Below, piece by piece: positions 34,951-46,605 of a stretch of DNA of 64,000 nucleotides (positions are counted from its first letter, which is position 1; each line of letters opens with the position of its first letter). The notes under the pieces were generated by a model, which had not been told where the DNA came from, made no database searches, and worked only from the letters and a program-made list of their open reading frames with translations. Source of the stretch: Hemerocallis citrina. Its lineage: Eukaryota > Streptophyta > Magnoliopsida > Asparagales > Asphodelaceae. Where the stretch lies: positions 261,134,255 to 261,198,254 of the forward strand of contig CM030362.1 in assembly GCA_017893485.1 (NCBI GenBank), in the 5' to 3' direction. Both the position numbers and the translations under genes were made by a program.

Positions 34951-35626
34951 AGTACTACCACTCGACGAAGAGCCTCGAGGGGCCGAGGTATCTCACCTTC
35001 GGTCTGACCTAGGAGTTGCTAGGCTGGCTCTTTCTCGAAGTCGAGAGAGGCTCCTCAAGAGCGAGGTAGAACTAAGTCATCACAAGTTGACACTGGCGCG
35101 TCGCACCTTTGAACTGAAGCGACTGAAGGAGCAAGCTCGAAAGGTGCCTCCTAAAGTGGGGGAGGGGCATCCTTCAAAGGCCAGCAAGCAAGGCAAGAAG
35201 CTGGAGTCCATTCGGCAGTCTTTGTTCGAGGCTAAAGCGGAGAGAGATGGTCTAAAGAACGTGGTGCTCGAAAAGAGTTTGGAGACGGCGCAGCTTCGAC
35301 AGAACATCACCGAAGCTTCTCGTGTGGGTAATACGAGTCGAATTCCTCGTCTAAAGGTTAAGGTAACAAATAACTCGCTAAAGGAGCGAATTGTTGAGTT
35401 AAAGGTGGAGATTCACTGTTTGCGACGTCTTTCAGAGTGGAGCAACGTTAGGACCAATTCTTGCACCCGAGGTGAGTACTCACAGGGATGGTCGTTTCAT
35501 GAGTTGGCATTACGTTCGCCTCCCACCTTGGGCGTTCTAGAGATGCACAGAGCAGAGTGGCTGGCTCGTCGAGCGGGGCCTCAGTCGGTGCAACTCTCAG
35601 AGACACAACTAGGCTCGCGAGCTTAG
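34951..35626 (+). pseudogene. Second downstream coiled-coil exon or ORF of element B antisense unit
   Basis: After an acceptor-like GGCCTTTTTAG at 34950 the plus strand encodes GVARLALSRSRERLLKSEVEL and then RTFELKRLKEQARK and AKAERDGLKNVVLEKSLE, heptad-like and charged, ending at 35626 after WSFHELALRSPP and QLGSRA. Element E has a related frame on the minus strand (62365-61524) preceded by an acceptor-like TTTTTCAG. It could be the last exon of an alternative aORF transcript or a separate ORF; no donor was pinned down. Function unknown. Confidence 0.55.
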
Positions 35627-35859
35627 AGCCCCCCATGGGTGTAGGGTCGCAACAACAAGGTTCTCACCGACCTCGTTTGTCGCTCAAGTGGAGTATCCTA
35701 CTCCCTTGGAGGCGTTAGGGCATCTCCCTTGTAATTTTGCAGTCTTTTTTGTACAAGTTTTGTATCTCAATGTAAAGATGAGCAGTTGGTCTTGTAATTA
35801 GACTTGTAATCTCAAACTCAAATGAAATAGTACTTGTTTTGTGAACTTGCGTGCTTTGA

Positions 35860-36445
35860 TGGTGTTTGTAACTATCGACAGTCGTGGGAGCAATTCTGAA
35901 TGACGAATCACTTCATACTTGCTTATAAGCAAGCAGTTGACGCGGAATCGAACTAAGTGTTAGACTCCGAACTTGTTATTTAGAGAGTACCAACGGCTGT
36001 GGGAGCCATTCCAAATGGTGAACCGCTTCGTACTTGCTTAGAAGCAAGTAGCTGAAATGGAATTGAGCCAATTGTTGGACTCCGAGCGCATCGTTTAGAA
36101 AACATCAACAGCTGCAGGAGCAATTTCGAATGGCGATCCGCTCCATACTCACTTAGAAGTGGGTGGTTGAAGCGAAGTCGAACCAAGTGTTGGACTCCAA
36201 GCTTGTTGTTTTAGCGATTGTCAACAGCTGTAGGAGCAATTCGGAATGGTGATCCACTTCGTACTCGCTTAGAAACGAGTAGTTGAAGCGGAGTCAAACC
36301 AAGTGTTGGACTCCAAGCTTGTCGTTTTAGCAATTGTTAACAGCTGTAGGAGTAATTCCGAATGGGGATCCGCTTCGTACTCGCTTAGAAATGAGTAGTT
36401 GAAGTGGAGTCGAACCAAGTGTTGGACTTCCAGCACGTCGTTTTA
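35860..36445. repeat. 116-bp tandem repeats between aORF and pol of B
   Basis: GGAG(C/T)AATT words recur at 35886, 36002, 36117, 36233 and 36349, a 115-116-bp period. The unit includes CGCTTCGTACT and AAGTGTTGGACTCC. One related unit lies in E near 61200-61350 in inverted orientation. Positions 35627-35860 and 36446-36718 are transcript tails without ORF. Confidence 0.88.
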
Positions 36446-36585
36446 ATGAAATTTTTTTGTAAGTATAGTTAGACTACCCTAAAATAGATAATTTGCTAAG
36501 TAAATTTAGACTACTCAGGAAGTGGAAAACTTGTGAGGTAGAGTTAGACTACTCAAAAGATAGAAAAGTTATGGGGAAAGATTTC

Positions 36586-36600
36586 TTTTTATTGAGAACA
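36586..36600 (-). terminator. Poly(A)-signal-like site after B pol
   Basis: The minus strand reads CTCAATAAAAAGAAATC about 120 bp after the pol stop. E has TTAATAAAGATCTTC at the matching distance (about 60643). It would end gag-pol transcripts before the convergent antisense gene. Confidence 0.5.
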
Positions 36601-36718
36601 ACTGGGCAGCCGCTTCTAAGTTGCGAGCTGCCTTTACACTTTGATAAAATGAAAATACAAGTAAGGAGTTTGGACATGTCTTCTGGAGCACTCTTGGGAA
36701 AGTTGCTTGGAGCGGTGT

Positions 36719-37967
36719 CTAGACACCCTCTTGGTACTTAATCAAGTGATCCGCGTTCCATGTCCTCGGTATTCTCCTACCCCCCGGGTCTTCGAGTTGA
36801 TACGCACCTATGACAATAACTCTGGAGACCCTATACGGTCCTTCCCAATTGGGTGCCAATTTACCTCTCTTGCTTGGATCGGAGATCGACAACTTTCTGT
36901 ACACTAGGTCTCCCTATTTTAGGTTGGCTGGTCGAACCCACTTATTGTAAGCCTGAGTAATCCTACGGTGGTAGGTCTTTTGTCGAATTTCCACTCTCTC
37001 GTGGACCTCGTCTATGAGGTCCAGGAAATTGTGAAGCTGGTTCACGTTCTGCGCTTCACTGTAGGCTATGAGTCGGGGTGAAGGCAGGCCCACCTCCAAA
37101 GGGATGAGAGCTTCAGATCCGTACGTGAGGTTGAAGGGGGACTCTCCCGTTGGAGTTCGTTTGGTAGTGCGATAGTTTCAAAGCACATTAGGTAGTTGTT
37201 CGACCCATAGCCCCTTAGTAGACTTGTCAAGCCTCTTCTTCATGCCAGAGAGGATTTATCGGTTTGCGTTCTCTGCTTGGCCATTGGACTGGGGGTGGGC
37301 TACCGAGGAGAACCGTTGCTGAATGCCGAGGTCAGCACAAAAGTTACGAAAGGTCACTCCAGTGAATTGAGTCCCGTTGTCGGTTATGAGGATGCGAGGT
37401 ACCCCAAACCGATAGATGATGTTCTTCCAAAAGAACTTCTGGACCTTGTGCTAGGTGATTGTCGAAAGAGGTTCAACCTCGATCCATTTTAAGAAGTAAT
37501 CTATTCATACCACTAAGAACTTCAGCTAGCCTGGTGCTGGAGGGAAGGGTCCGAGTAAATCCATTCCCTACATTGTGAAAGGGATTGGACTCGCCAATGA
37601 AGTGAGTTGTGCTTGGGGCAGGCGACGGATTGGGGTGAACTTCTGGCAGGAGTCGCAATGGCGAACATACTCTTCGGAGTCACTTAGTAGTGTGGTCCAG
37701 AAGTAGCCATAGTTCAAGAGTTTTCGGGCGAGGGATCTCGCTCCCAAGTGCACCACATAGACCATCATGGGCCTCCTTAAGGGCGTAGAGCGCTTCCTCC
37801 GGGGATAGGCATCTCGGATAGGGTCGCCCGTCTATCTGGGTATCGAAGCATTTGTACATGACCCCGTCTAGGAGTGTATACCGCTTAGTTCGTGTCCTGA
37901 TCCTCCTTGCCTCTTTTGGATCTTCGAGAAGGACTCCATCTCGGAGGTACTCGATGAGGGGCTTCAT
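36719..37967 (-). pseudogene. Integrase of element B (degenerate)
   Basis: Several minus-strand frames: HCDSCQKFTPIRRLPQAQL (second half of the HHCC zinc-binding domain, near 37640), then the core region, where only pieces survive, GLPSPRLIAYSEAQNVNQL near 37060, and the C-terminal KLAPNWEGPYRVSRV and IPRTWNADHLIKYQ at 36719-36860. No chromodomain follows, as expected for Tat elements. At least four frame breaks. It would have joined cDNA to host DNA; this copy is dead. Confidence 0.8.
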
Positions 37968-38597
37968 CTAGTTTTCCCCAAGTGTTAGGGGGTAGGTTTC
38001 CATTGGCTCCGGGCCGTCTTCATCAATACTTGGTCTGAGAAGGACCTCTATCAAAACGGTCCTCTCTAGACCTTGGAGGGAGGAGGAGGCGAGCTTAGAG
38101 AGAGCATCCGCCTGCTCGTTTTCCTCTCGAGGGACGCGCTGGAGTTGAACATCTTGGAATAAGGCTAGAAGCTCCCTAACCTTTGCCAAATACTTGGCCA
38201 TATGCTCGTCCCTAGCCTCATATTCCCTGGACATCTGGTTAACGACTAATTGGGAGTCGCTGAAGACCGTTACATGCTCGGTGCCTGCCTTACGAGCCAT
38301 GCAGAGCCCCGCTACGAGGGCCTCATACTCTACCTCATTGTTTGATGCTGGGAAGTTTAGGCGGAAGGAGTATTGAAGGACGAAAGCTACGGGGCCAGTT
38401 AAGATGATGCCAACCTCGCTTCTATCAGCGCAAGAGGACCAGTCTACATAAACGGTCCAGACCAAGGGGTCAGCAGACGACTCGCATGAGTTGGGGATGG
38501 TGTTCTCCACGATGAATTCGGCCAGAGCTTGGGTCTTTATTGCCGTTCTGGGCCGGTAGCTGATGTCATGCTGACTCAGCTCGATGGACCACTTCAT
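37968..38597 (-). pseudogene. Second (archaeal-type) RNase H domain of element B
   Basis: A 209-residue open frame. VWTVYVDWSSCADRSEVGIIL has Trp where E has Gly in YVDGSSC; PASNNEVEYEALVAGL, VFSDSQLVVNQM and REENEQADALSKLAS carry the other expected acidic residues. This additional RNase H after the normal one is a hallmark of the Tat lineage. The frame begins MKWSIELSQHDISY, part of the linker from the first RNase H. Confidence 0.85.
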
Positions 38598-39000
38598 GAG
38601 CTACCCGGAGGTCTAGAGCTTGTGGAGAACTTGTTTCAGCAGCTGGTCGGTACGGACAACCACCGAATGAGATTGGAAGTAGGGGCGGAGCTTCCGGGCT
38701 GCCATGACCAGGGCGAGGGACATCTTTTCCAGCTTCGGGTAACGGAGTTCGGCGTCCCAGAGCACCTTACTCACGTAATAGATGGGCTTCTGCGCCCCAT
38801 CCTTTTCCCTTACAAGGACCACGCTGAGCGTCTGTTCCGAAGCTGCGAGATAGATCTAGAGGACCTCCCCAGGTGCGGGCTTGCTCAGAAGTGGGGAGTT
38901 AGCTAAATATTCCTTTAGCTTATCGAAGGACTCCTACTGCTGTTGTCCCCATTCGAAACCTTTAGCCCCCCTGAGGGCCTTGAAGAAGGGGAGACACTTT
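38598..39000 (-). pseudogene. First (Ty3-type) RNase H of element B
   Basis: Minus strand 38822-38613 encodes LVREKDGAQKPIYYVSKVL and LVMAARKLRPYFQSHSVVV, the typical RNase H part following RT. Upstream sequence to about 39000 holds the matching start in other frames. Confidence 0.75.
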
Positions 39001-40151
39001 TCCCTGGACTTGGAGAGGAATCACCCGATCGTGGCGAGGCGCCCCGTGAACCTCTATACCTCTTTGACGTTGTAGGGTGGGGCCATTTTCAGAATGGCCT
39101 GGATCTTTTTAGGGTTGGCCTCTATGCCCCTCTGGCTAACCATAAACCCCAGGAACTTGCCCGATGAGACACCGAATGCACACTTGTTCGGGTTTAGTCT
39201 CATATTATGCCTCCTGAGCACCCCGAAGACTTCTTAAAGGTCGAGAGTGTGCTCCTGCTCTCGGGTGCTCTTGACCAACATGTCGTCTACGTAGACTTTC
39301 ATGTTTCAGCCTATTTGGTCTTGGAAGGCCCTATTCATAAGGCACTGATATGTAGCTCCCACATTTTTCAAGCCGAACGGCATGACTCGGTAGTAATATA
39401 GGCCCTGGTCCATTAGAAACAAGGTCTTCGGGATGTCAGGAGGGAACATCCGGATTTGGTTGTACCCTAAGAAGGCATCCATGAAACTGAGGAGCTTGTG
39501 CCCAGAGGTCGCATCGATTAGGGCGTCGATGCTGGGAAGGAGAAAAGGGTCCTTCGGACATGCCTTATTGAGATCGATGAAGTCAATGCATATCCTCCAA
39601 CTCCCATTGGCATTCTTGACCATCACCACATTGGAGAGCCACTCAGGGTAATTTACCTCCTGGATAAATCGGGCGTCGAGGAGTTTCTTGACCTCCTCTT
39701 TGATCGCCTGTTGCCACTTGAGAGCGAACTTTTGCCTCTTCTGTTGGACAGGCTTGATCCCAGGAGTGACACTCAGATGGTGCATTGAGAGCTCCTCTGA
39801 GATCCCGGGCATATCGGCTGCAGTCCAGATGAAGAGGTCGCGGTTCTCCCGTATGCACCGAGAGATATCTTGCTTAATGGAAGGGGAGAGAGCCTTGCTG
39901 ATGCAGAACGTCTTAGTGGTGTCTTCTTCGGAGAAGGCCACTTCCTCCAACTCGTCCACTGGCTCGGAGATAGCCTGACTACCCTCTTGGGGAAGCTCGA
40001 GGGCTTCCAGGGAGAGGACCAGACCCCCCATCAAGGTCATGTAGCACTTCCGAGCTGCTTCTTGGCTTCCCCTCACTTCTCCCACTCCTGAGGGCGTGGG
40101 GAACTTCATCTTCATGTGGTAGGCCGACGGAATAGCTTGGAGCACGGCCAA
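39000..40151 (-). pseudogene. Reverse transcriptase of element B
   Basis: The longest frame is 40151-39306 (281 residues): SVTPGIKPVQQKRQKFA, YPEWLSNVVMVKNANGSWR, CIDFIDLNKACPKDPF, SFMDAFLGYNQIRM (fingers/palm) and RVMPFGLKNVGATYQ. A stop precedes the catalytic YVDDM, encoded near 39300-39280. Expected aspartates are visible. The thumb region continues to about 39000 in broken frames. Confidence 0.85.
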
Positions 40152-40690
40152 ACCTGGTCAACCCAGGATAACATTATAGGCGGCCTTGACGTCCACCACC
40201 ATGAAGTCCATCGGCTCCATACGAGTTACCGGGGCCTTTCCAGCCGTTACGTCGAGGGTTATAACTCCTTCGATCGTAATCGGGACCCCAATGAACTCTT
40301 AAAGAGTGTAGCCTGCGGGCTTGAGCCGGTCCCTCGACAGCTGGAGGCCTTTGAAGGTCTCCAACAAAAGGATGTTGACGGAGCTGCCGTTATCTACCAA
40401 GACCCGACGAACGTCGAAGTTTGCTATTCGGAGATTGATGACGAAGGCATTGCAGTGAAGCGTGCGGACGCCCTCTAAGTCCCTATTGGAGAATGTCATA
40501 GGGACTCCCAGGCCTTTTTGAGGAAGATGGCTCTGCACAGAGTTGACCTCCCTGATGAAGGCTTTTCGGGAGGAGTTGGAATCTCCCCCCATTGGGCCTC
40601 CCTGTATTAGGTGCAAGATGCCCTCTACTTCAACCTCCGGAGTCTCCATGCACTGCTCAGTTCGCCTGTTAGCCACCCTAGGCAGTGGAG
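40152..40690 (-). pseudogene. Aspartic protease region of element B
   Basis: Minus strand 40676-40299 encodes GLGVPMTFSNRDLEGV, then RRVLVDNGSSVNILLLETF with the D-N-G-S active-site tetrad typical of Tat elements, and LSRDRLKPAGYTL. The rest continues to RT with a stop near 40299. Its job would be to cut the polyprotein. Confidence 0.8.
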
Positions 40691-42063
40691 GTGAATCGGC
40701 TCAGTCCCTTCTCACAAACCGAGTGAGCTGCCCTCTCTGGCTGAGGGCCTCGATTTCATCCTTCAAGGCCCGACAATCATCGGTGTCATGCCCGTGGTCC
40801 CGGTGGAAACGACACCACTTGTCCCGATTTCTCTTCTTCCCGGGGGTATTCATCTTCAGAGGTGGCAGCAGGAGACCTTCATTCCCAATATCGATTAGGA
40901 TGGTGGATACACTCGCATTAAGTGGAGTGAATTTCTCAAAGTGGGGGAGAGGATGCCTCTGACCCCCATTATCCTTCTGGAGCTTCTTAGCTCCTTCTTC
41001 TTCTGCGCCCTTCCGCTTATTCCCGAAAGTCGACGCTTTAAAGGTGGGGCGGTGGAGAGCTTCTTCTGCTTGGATGTAATTCTCACTTCGGAGTAGGAGC
41101 TCTGAGAAGTCCTGAGGGGGCTTCTTGGAGAGGGACGCCCTGAGATCTGCATTGAGGACGTTGGACTGGAAGGCGACCGTGGCCACCGAGGGCTCCAAGG
41201 AGGCGATGGATCTGGTCTCGGCAGTGAAGCGTTTAATGTAGTCCCTCAATCGTTCACCCTTCTTTTGGCTAAGGAACAGAAGGGAGGAGCTCGTCTTCTC
41301 TGTGCGGCGACTGCTCACAAAGTGCATAAGAAAGAAACCTTCGAACTGGTCGAAGGAGAAGATAAACGTCGGTGCAAGTCGAGAATACCAATCTCGAGCC
41401 GGCCCCTTGTTTGGCCGGGAAAGTCTTGCAGATGAGGGCATCAGATGCATGATGGATCATCATTAGTGTTTTGAAACTCATAATGTGATCCGCAGGGTCT
41501 GTCTCCCCGGTGTAGGTCTAGAAGTGTGGAGGCTTGAAGTTGTCGGGAACTGGGGCCTCCATGATGCCATGGGAGAATGGGTGCCTGCTTGGACGGAGGT
41601 CCCTCGCCCGTCGCTCTTCGTCCCGGTCGAGCTGGTCGAGATGCCTCTCCATCTTGTGGAGACGGCGGTAAACCGAGTCCTCCCTTCGGTCTTGCCTAGC
41701 TGAGCCCCGAGACTGCTCGAGGACCATTGTTGGGGGCGGTGTGGAGCGCCCGAAGGACCGCCTCCTGAAATCGCTGAAACTCCGCCCTCGTGACGGGGGC
41801 CTCCTGCTCACAATGGGCTCGGGCTGCAGGTCGGCTAGCCAGGGAGCAGCTTCATCTTGTGCGATGGGGGGGTGAATCCCTCCGCCTTCGGGGGGAGTTG
41901 GACCCCCTACGGTCTGGCCGGCGTGGTGACCAATCCCTTGGGTGCTCCCGTCGAGGGTCCGCCTCTCCTCTAGATGGGTCCGAAGATCGGGCGCTGGCTC
42001 GGTTTAACAATTATTGAGCACGTCCGGCAGATCCTTTGGCGTGGGAGGACTATGGGAAGCCAT
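40691..42063 (-). pseudogene. Gag of element B
   Basis: Start at 42063 (MASHSPPTPKDLP), about 95 bp inside the LTR at 42159. The N-terminal part to 41518 is basic and Arg-rich with RRLHKMERHLDQLDRDEERR. A stop lies at about 42005. After a frame break near 41480-41450, the capsid motif ARDWYSRLAPTFIFSFDQFE and GERLRDYIKRFTAETRSI follow, and a Tat-type zinc motif WCRFHRDHGHDTDDC near 40790. This is the RNA-packaging structural protein. Confidence 0.85.
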
Positions 42064-42158
42064 AGAATCTGTGGAGGCATTGTGGATGGACACCCGAACA
42101 TGATGTACGGGCTACTTGTGGTAGGTTTCACCTAGAAGGCTCCCCCACGTATGCCTGG

Positions 42159-44490
42159 TGTTACCGCTAAATCTGGTGTGGGGGCAAACAGATAGAATTT
42201 GTGGATTCTATGGGATGCCGAATAGTCAAACCTGAAACCTTTTCGTCGGAGTTTGACCGTGATCTCCCGCCGTTAACCTGCAAAAAGTGCGAAAAACTGG
42301 GGTTGATCCCGGCGACGCACCCTCCGACGCTGAAGTCAGTAATCAGAAAGATTATGAATGAGCTTTTACTGGCAAAAGATTGATTACCTGTTAACAGTGG
42401 GGGATGGGGGGTATTTATAGCCGCCTTAGGGACCAGTTTCGGGATAAGATCAAATCCCTACATCCTAGTGAATGGATAGAAGTGAATCAGAGCCATTGAT
42501 TTGGTATAATCATAAACCCTAATTCTACCCAGCTGGACCGGGTTCTTTGCGGGTTGAAACCCGCACCCAGTTGAGGTGGATCCGTTCGCGGGTTATTGGG
42601 CCTTTGGAAAAAAGACCCAGTACACACTTCAGACCCATTTGTAGGTAGAATTACCATTTTACCCTTGATCTTTAAGATTCACGTCCGATTTGGACGGTTC
42701 CGATTTAACCCTATTTTTAGCCATATCACGAGCCCCCCACTTACGAAGTCTAAGTTTAATCAGTCTTTGAGGAGTAGTTTTACTATTTTAATGGCTTGCA
42801 GAGTTGTATCGGAGTCTAAATGTGGCGTGTCGAATCTTTGTATTAGGTATTATGGTGATTTTCGGAGTTGGTTGCACGCTCACGGTTATTCTCGAGCTCT
42901 CCTAGGCTTTTGGTGATTTTTCTTAATTTGTATCTATTTTTCGGACCATTTATTTAATTTTGCAAAGCGGTGATTCATCATTCGGGGGCCTTAATTAATT
43001 ATTCCAAGCAATAATTATTTACCCCGGGGTTCGAAAGTATTTCCCCAGTTTTATAATTATTTTGTAGAATTTTTAATTAATTTTCCTAAATTTTTAATCA
43101 ACTTTTCGCAATTTTTAAATAAATAATTTGATTTTAATAAATAAAAATTAATTTTTTAATCTGGTTTATGACGTGGCACTATCTAGGCCCTTCATCAGCG
43201 TTGGGCGCGAATTTCTGGAGGATCGGATAGTCAAAGTAGCTCAGTAATGTATTTCTCTGCTTGCGGAGGTCGATGCCTCGGTAGCTCGGCTGGTCGTCCT
43301 CGGTAGCTCGGCGCGTAGCAAGCTGTCGAGATACGTGGCAAGATCTGGCGCGTTCATCATGGCATGAATCACGAGAAAGGGGTTCAGATCACGAGAAAAT
43401 GCTATCTTGTCATTTTGTGGACGTGGCGTGATCTGAGCCGCTAATCATGTTCCAGTGCGATTTTTAAAACGATCCAACAGTTGGGGTAGTTCGGCAGTTG
43501 TTTTTCTTCAAATGTGAGGGTCGGTGCATCGGTAGCTCGGACATAGTAGCTCGGCCATAGTAGCTCGGCAACTCTGCAGCTCGACTTTCACCTCTTGGTA
43601 GTTCGGTGGCTCAGCTAAGCTCTTCGGTAGCTCGGCTGAGCACTCCGGTGGCTCGGCAGCTCGGCCTCTGCTCCTTAGTGGCTAGGTGGCTCAGCTAAGC
43701 TGTTCGGTAGCTCGGCTGTGAACTCCGGTGACTCGTCAGCTCGGGACGAGCCGTGGGACTACGTGGCTTGATCTAGAGCGTCCATCAAGGCGTGGATCTT
43801 GAGGCCGAAGGTTCAGATCACGAAAAAATATTTTCTTGTCGTTTTGTGGGCGTGGCAAAATCTGAACCGTTCATTATGTTTTGGCATGAATTTTGAGACA
43901 ATCTGACGGTGAAAGTGGCTCGGCGGCATTTTTCTCCATATGTGGAGGTCGGTGCCCCGGTAGCTCGGTAGAGTGCCTCGGTGGCTCGGCAAGTTACGAG
44001 TCGTCGAGCCACGTGGTTGGATCTGGAACGTCCATCAAGGCATGGATCTCAAGGCTGGAGGTTCAGATCACGAGAAAATGTTATCTTTTCGTTTTGTGGG
44101 CGTGGCGTGATCTGAGCCATTCGTAAGATTTAGACACGAACTTTGAGACAATCTGACGGTGAAAGTGGCTCGGCGGCATTTTTCTCCATATGTGGAGGTC
44201 GGTTCCCCAGTAGCTCGGCAGAGTGCCTCGGTGGCTTGGCAAGTTACAGATTGCCGAACTGCGATGTTAAGTAAACCGTCGCGACCTTCCTCCGAACCGT
44301 TGCAGCTCTCCCCATTCTGTCATTCCGTCTCCCTTAGCGGGCCCCCAAGCTTTACAAAATCCCAACCGTTGTCTCTTTGGCTATAAGTTCTCACCCCCCA
44401 CCACTTAGCTCACTTTTTCACTTTTACTATCAAATTTTACTTTTGCTCTCGAGTTGCTCTGCTAGCGGAGATTTGAGCCAAGGGTAGTTG
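42159..44490 (-). repeat. LTR assigned to element B (5' side), strongly diverged from the 3' copy
   Basis: Starts TGTTACCGCTAAATCTGG. The middle part follows 30340-31250. The rest is built of GTAGCTCGG words and a 250-bp near-duplication (43897 and 44147 both start GACAATCTGACGGTGAAAG). Minus-strand TATAAATA at 42412-42419; plus-strand TATAAG at 44382. I could not identify the PBS next to 42159 with confidence. No genes are present; frames 43818-44386 are repeat-driven. Confidence 0.6.
43240..44270. repeat. GTAGCTCGG-rich repeats and 250-bp duplication
   Basis: More than a dozen GTAGCTCGG or GTGGCTCGG words. A block with GAGAAAATGNTATCTTGTC followed by TTTTGTGGGCGTGGC occurs at about 43394, 43819 and 44079. 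A short inverted match is at 61172-61202. Confidence 0.8.
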
Positions 44491-44495
44491 TGCTA

Positions 44496-44590
44496 GCTGC
44501 CGCCATCGAGTCGGGGGCTTCTTCTTCTATGCTTGGTCTTAGGAGAACTTCAATCAGGACGGTCTGCTCGAGACCTTGGAGGGACGAGAA
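44496..44590 (-). repeat. Inverted copy of an element E pol segment
   Basis: This stretch is the reverse complement of about 47050-47145 (for example TCTTCTATGCTTGGTCTTAG against its complement), with a few mismatches. It abuts the sense protease sequence at about 44590, making a clear rearrangement junction. Confidence 0.8.
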
Positions 44591-44595
44591 GTCAA

Positions 44596-45090
44596 TTCGG
44601 TTCATGGCATACCCCCTCCCAAAGGCCTCGGAGTCCCGGTCATTTTATCAGATGAAGACCTGGAAGGAGTCCGAACTCCCCATTGTGACGCACTAGTGAT
44701 CAACCTCCATAGGGCGAATTTTAAAGTGGAGAGGATTCTGGTGAACAATGGTAGCTCTGTTAACATCCTCTTCCTAGCGACTTTCTGAGGACTCAAGTTA
44801 TCACGGGACAAGCTCAAGCCCGCCGGCTACACGCTCTATGGGTTCACGGGAGTGCCAGTGACTATCGAAGGGGTGATCACCCTCGACGTAACCGCTGGCA
44901 AAACTCCTACTACCCGGATGGAGCCAATGGATTTCATGGTCATTGACATCCCAGCTGCTTACAATGTGATTCTAGGCCGACCCGGCCTAGCTGATTTAGA
45001 GGCCGTCCCGTCGGCTTATCATCTGAAAATGAAGTTCCCCACCAAGTCAGGTGTAGGGGAAGTAAGTGGTAGTCAAGAGATGTCCCGCAA
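44596..45090 (+). pseudogene. Protease region of element E
   Basis: Encodes KGLGVPVILSDEDLEGV, ERILVNNGSSVNILFLATF with N-N-G-S instead of B's D-N-G-S (the catalytic Asp looks replaced by Asn), a stop at 44786-44788, then LSRDKLKPAGYTLYGFTG and FMVIDIPAAYNVILGRP. It is similar to B at the same place. Confidence 0.75.
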
Positions 45091-46231
45091 GTGTTACATG
45101 ACCTCCACCGGGGGTCTTGTCCCCTCCCTCGAGACCCTTGAGATCCCCCAGGGGAACGCCCAACCTATGTCCGAACCGGTGGATGAGCTGGAGGAAGTGC
45201 TCTTTTCCGAACAAGATCTGAACCGCAAGTTCTTTATCAGCAAGACTCTCCCATCTGCCTTATGTTCCGACATAGTCCAATGCATCAAGAAGAACCTTGA
45301 CCTCTTCGCCTGGTCGGCTGCCGATATGCCAGGAATTTCCGAGGAGCTCCTCATCCACCACCTAAGCGTTGCTGCAGGGTCCAAACCGGTCCAACAGAAG
45401 AGGCGCAAATTCACCCCTGAGCGGCAGCAAGCTATAAAGGAAGAAGTGGACAAGCTCCTCAAGGCCTAATTCATACAAGAAGTCAACTATCCCGAATGGT
45501 TCTCCAATGTTGTTATGGTTAAGAAGGCCAACGGGAGCTGAAGAATTTGCATCGACTTCACGGACCTGAACAAAGCATGCCCAAAGGATCCTTTCCCTCT
45601 CCCCTGCATCGACACCCTGATCGACACTACTTCGGGCCATGAGCTGCTGAGCTTTATGGATGCCTTCTCCGGATTACAATCAAATTAGAATGTTCCCCCC
45701 GGATATCCCAAAGACCTCCTTCTTCACCGATCAAGGGTTCAATTGCTACAGGGTAATACCCTTCGGGCTGAAAAATGCCGGTGCCACCTACTAGTGCCTA
45801 GTCATTAAGGTCTTCCAGAACCAGATTGCCCGCAACATGGAAGTGTATGTTGATGATATGCTAGTTAAAAGCATCTATGGGGCCGACCATGTTGCCGATC
45901 TCCAAGAAGCATTCGATGTGTTGAGGAAGCATGATATGAGGCTCAACCCGAACAAGTGTGCGTTCGGAGTCTAGTCGGGAAAGTTCCTAGGCTTCATGGT
46001 CAGCCAAAGAGGAATCGAGGCCAACCCCGAGAAGATCAAAGCCATACTGGACATGGCACCCCCTACAAGTGTGAAAGAGGTTCAGAAGCTCGCGGGGCGC
46101 CTCGCGGCCATAGGGCGCTTTCTGTCCAAGTCGGGAGAAAAGTGTCTTCCTTTCTTCAAGGCCCTCAAGGGGGCTAAGGGCTTCGAATGGGGCCAACAGC
46201 AACAAGAATCGTTTGATCAGCTAAAGGCCTA
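45090..46231 (+). pseudogene. Reverse transcriptase of element E
   Basis: A frame to 45469 with LFAWSAADMPGISEELLIHH and QQKRRKFTPERQQAIKEEV, then stops at 45467 and 45539, IDFTDLNKACPKDPFPLP, a frameshift near 45670 within the palm motif, PFGLKNAGATY, YVDDMLVKS at about 45850, and [18 protein letters not shown] near 46000. A frame break near 45680 and further stops (45794, 45974) disable it. Confidence 0.82.
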
Positions 46232-46605
46232 TTGGTCAATCCCCCTTTCCTCAGTAAGACTATCCCCGGGGAAACACTCTACCTCTACCTAGCTGCCTCC
46301 GAGCAAACCCTCAGCGCTGTACTAGTGAGGGAAGAAGACAAGGCTCAGAAGCCTATCTATTATGTTAGCAAGGTACTTCGGGATGTCGAGCTCTGCTATC
46401 CAAGTTTGGAGAAGATAGTATACCCCTTGGTTATGGCCGCCAGGAAGCTCCGCCCTTATTTTCAATCCCACTCGGTGGTCGTCCTTATCGACCAGCCGCT
46501 TAAGCAAGTTCTACACAAGCCCGAGACCTCCGGGCATCTGATGAAATGGTCGATCGAGCTGAGTCAACATTACATATCTTACTAGCCTCGGACCGCCATC
46601 AATTC
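46232..46605 (+). pseudogene. First (Ty3-type) RNase H of element E
   Basis: Frame 46232-46585: [36 protein letters not shown] and LEKIVYPLVMAARKLRPYF, ending MKWSIELSQHYISY and a stop where B continues. Confidence 0.8.

Larger units (their letters stand above)
18069..44490 (-). mobile_element. Element B: Tat-lineage Ty3/gypsy element with antisense ORF, interrupted by C
   Basis: Gag-pol is on the minus strand (42063 to 36719); a spliced ORF on the opposite strand (32260-35626) lies between pol and the 3' LTR. LTR segments start at 18069 and 42159 with TGTTGCCGCTGG and TGTTACCGCTAA, and both continue into GGTGTGGGGGCAA. A second, archaeal-type RNase H after the first, and a downstream antisense ORF, are known traits of the plant Tat lineage. 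The two LTRs are strongly diverged, so either B is very old or the flanking LTRs come from two related elements. Confidence 0.7.
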
